Below, piece after piece: positions 62,277 to 64,000 of a stretch of 64,000 nt of DNA. Position numbers and translations under genes: made by a program. The DNA is from Salinisphaera sp052044135 (GTDB lineage Bacteria > Pseudomonadota > Gammaproteobacteria > Nevskiales > Salinisphaeraceae), in NCBI RefSeq assembly GCF_052044135.1, contig NZ_JBQDYF010000007.1, forward strand, positions 118,800 through 182,799, read 5' to 3'. The notes beneath the pieces are model-generated. The model saw only the letters and a list, made by a program, of their open reading frames with translations. It was not told where the DNA came from and did no database searches. Each line of letters starts with the position of its first letter. Positions within the stretch are counted from its first letter, which is position 1.

Positions 62277-64000
62277 ATGACACCAGACTCTGGCGTAGCG
62301 TCAGCGACGGAAGACACCGGGGCACGGGTCGGCGTGGCCATCCGCTCGGATGGCGATTACCGGCTGCTTGCGCGGCTGCTGGCACCGGACGATGGCCTGA
62401 CCCTGATCCGCCTGCAGCAGGACGACGGGCTGGATTCCGTCAGGCTGGATCTGCTCATCGTCGATGCGTTATCGTTTCGGCGTCTGCGCGAGCCGATCAT
62501 GCGGCGACGCGAAGAAGCCGGGCTGGTCGTGCTCCCGGTGCTGGTACTCGCGTCACAGAATAAAGGCGCGACGGGACCGCTACCGGCAGAGCTGGGATCT
62601 TCGATAGAGGATATTCTGCGTCTTCCGACGACCGGTCCTGAACTGCGTGCGCGTATTTCCAATCTGCTGCACCTGCGGGCGCTTTCCCAGCGCCAGTACC
62701 TCGCCCACGACGCGACGCGTCGGGAGCTCAGCGGACTGAGCCGAGCGCTGCGTACGCTGCACGCCTGCAACGAGATCATGCTGCGCAAGACCACCGAGGA
62801 GGGATTGCTCGGTGCGATCTGCCGCATGATCGCTCAGTTCGAGGGATATTCCCTGGCCTGGGTCGGTTTTCTGGAGGATGAAACCGGCTCGCAAAGCGCC
62901 GGCAACATCCGAAAAGTCGCCATCGCCGGCCCTGCCGCCGAGTTTGCCCGAAGCACTCGAGTGGAGGTAGGCGCCCCCGCTCGGGGACAGGGACCCTCCG
63001 GGCGTGCCATTACCACGGGTGAAACTCAGATCGCCGCCGACCTCGCCCTGGACGCCAGCGTTGAACCCTGGCGCGAAGAAATCAGGGCCTGGGGCCTGGG
63101 CGCCATGATCGCGCTGCCGCTCAAGCCGAGCGCGGGGCCGCCGGGTGTGTTGAGCGTGTTCTCGGCGCACAGCGGCGATTTCGAAGGCGAGGTACGCAAA
63201 CTGCTCGAACGTCTGGCCGCGAACCTCACGTTCGGGCTGGACAAGTTGCAGATGCAGCGTGAGCGCGAGCGTCAGGCGGATGAGATTCGCCAGCTCGCCT
63301 ATCACGATCCGCTCACGGGGCTGCCCAACCGGCGTTTTCTGCTGCAACAGTTCCACCAGGATCACACGGCGCGAATCGCCCAAGGGGGCAAACCGAAGGC
63401 GGCGGCCGTGCTGTTCATCGATATCAACGATTTCAAGCTGGTCAACGATGCGCTGGGGCATGTGGCGGGCGATCACATGCTGCGCAGCGTCAGTCAGCGT
63501 ATTCAGGGCACCCTGCGTCAGAGGGACTGGGTGACGCGCCAGGGTGGCGATGAGTTCATTGCGATCATGATGGACAACCCACGGCGTGCGCTTGCCGCCG
63601 AGGACCCTGAACAGAGCGTGCGACGCCTGGCCGAAGCCGCGGAGACGCTGGCAACACGCATCATCCGGATTCTGCGTCGTCCTTTCGATATCGAGGGATT
63701 CAACCACCGTATCGGTGCGAGTATCGGCATCAGCCTGTTCCCCTACTACAGCGCGGACCCCGAATCGGTGATCAGCCAGGCCGACACCGCAATGTACCAG
63801 GCCAAACAGGCCGGCAACGGTATCGCCTTCTATTCCCCGGAGACGGCGCAGAGGCGCCAGCGGCGTTTCACGCTCGAAGCGCGCTTGCACCATGCGTTGG
63901 AGCACGAAGAATTCAGCCTGCACTATCAGCCGCTGTGGGAGACCACGACCGGACGGGTCGTGGGCGTGGAGGCCCTGCTGCGCTGGCAGGATAGCGAAGG
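62277..64000 (+). CDS. Receiver-like - GAF - GGDEF - EAL signalling protein (cut by window end)
   Basis: Starts at 62277, nine bases after the KaiC-like stop, and runs off the window after about 574 codons. The first 120 residues look like a receiver-type fold (VGVAIRSDGDYRLLARLL, LDLLIVDAL with the Asp) but the phosphorylation Lys is not clear. GAF-like domain (about 150-325; CRMIAQFEGYSLAWVGFL). GGDEF domain (about 340-510) with HDPLTGLPNRR, IDINDFKLVNDALGH and TRQGGDEFIAI, including a canonical I-site RQRD. The EAL domain begins with HYQPLWE and VEALLRWQD, the last residues seen. Both c-di-GMP synthesis and breakdown are possible. Confidence 0.92.
   Translation, partial: MTPDSGVASATEDTGARVGVAIRSDGDYRLLARLLAPDDGLTLIRLQQDDGLDSVRLDLLIVDALSFRRLREPIMRRREEAGLVVLPVLVLASQNKGATGPLPAELGSSIEDILRLPTTGPELRARISNLLHLRALSQRQYLAHDATRRELSGLSRALRTLHACNEIMLRKTTEEGLLGAICRMIAQFEGYSLAWVGFLEDETGSQSAGNIRKVAIAGPAAEFARSTRVEVGAPARGQGPSGRAITTGETQIAADLALDASVEPWREEIRAWGLGAMIALPLKPSAGPPGVLSVFSAHSGDFEGEVRKLLERLAANLTFGLDKLQMQRERERQADEIRQLAYHDPLTGLPNRRFLLQQFHQDHTARIAQGGKPKAAAVLFIDINDFKLVNDALGHVAGDHMLRSVSQRIQGTLRQRDWVTRQGGDEFIAIMMDNPRRALAAEDPEQSVRRLAEAAETLATRIIRILRRPFDIEGFNHRIGASIGISLFPYYSADPESVISQADTAMYQAKQAGNGIAFYSPETAQRRQRRFTLEARLHHALEHEEFSLHYQPLWETTTGRVVGVEALLRWQDSE

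Overview
The window is GC-rich bacterial chromosome, almost certainly from a gammaproteobacterium. Two long blocks keep gammaproteobacterial gene order: rpsF-rpsR-rplI-dnaB-alr with rlmB and rnr alongside, and a stretch that parallels one arc of the E. coli map (suhB / trmJ / isc genes / ndk / rlmN / pilW / rodZ / hisS / yfgM / bamB / der / xseA / guaB / guaA). SecDF-YajC, BamB, PilW, OmpA-type and SH3 lipoproteins indicate a Gram-negative envelope. The overall look (acidic tail on L9, gene content) would fit a halotolerant lineage such as Salinisphaera, but that assignment is inference only.

Layout. 1-7063: translation/replication block on the minus strand (alr start, dnaB, rplI, rpsR, rpsF, rlmB, an OmpA-like lipoprotein, rnr), then a tRNA-Leu(CAG) with its own promoter and terminator. 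7064-32917: accessory and signalling region: DedA-rhodanese fusion, GAF-GGDEF cyclase, DUF1244, MscS channel, DUF3144, DUF72, hydrolase/LysR divergent pair, RsgA-like GTPase, winged-helix regulator, AraC/SDR divergent pair, a chemoreceptor behind a consensus sigma-28 promoter, a secreted STN-domain protein, a MASE1-EAL protein, a two-gene polysaccharide cluster (GT4 and O-antigen-ligase-like), and a PEP-CTERM-like GDSL esterase behind a sigma-54-type promoter. 32918-34175: gene remnants, a small REP-like hairpin and a putative HicA-like toxin/HTH antitoxin operon with its own operator. 34177-53604: conserved housekeeping block. 53676-54246: a decayed DJ-1/PfpI-family pseudogene. 54312-58743: secF, secD, yajC, tgt. 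58943-64000: dacB, tRNA-Leu(CAA), and a KaiC-like ATPase followed by a GAF-GGDEF-EAL protein that runs off the window.

Most unusual points: (i) a 181-bp element made of successive hairpins with terminal inverted repeats (31411-31591) and a second, partial, inverted copy about 11 kb away (20281-20382); (ii) an isc locus reduced to a cysteine desulfurase, an IscU/NifU-like protein without any of the three ligand cysteines, and an IscA-type protein; (iii) the putative toxin-antitoxin operon next to gene debris; (iv) sigma-54 and sigma-28 promoters that tie the esterase and chemoreceptor to specific regulons; (v) a 25-residue ORF whose start codon can be locked in a long-range stem.

At least three proteins in the window carry cyclic-di-GMP domains (GAF-GGDEF, MASE1-EAL, GAF-GGDEF-EAL), which together with the polysaccharide genes and chemoreceptor suggests control of the switch between motile and attached life.
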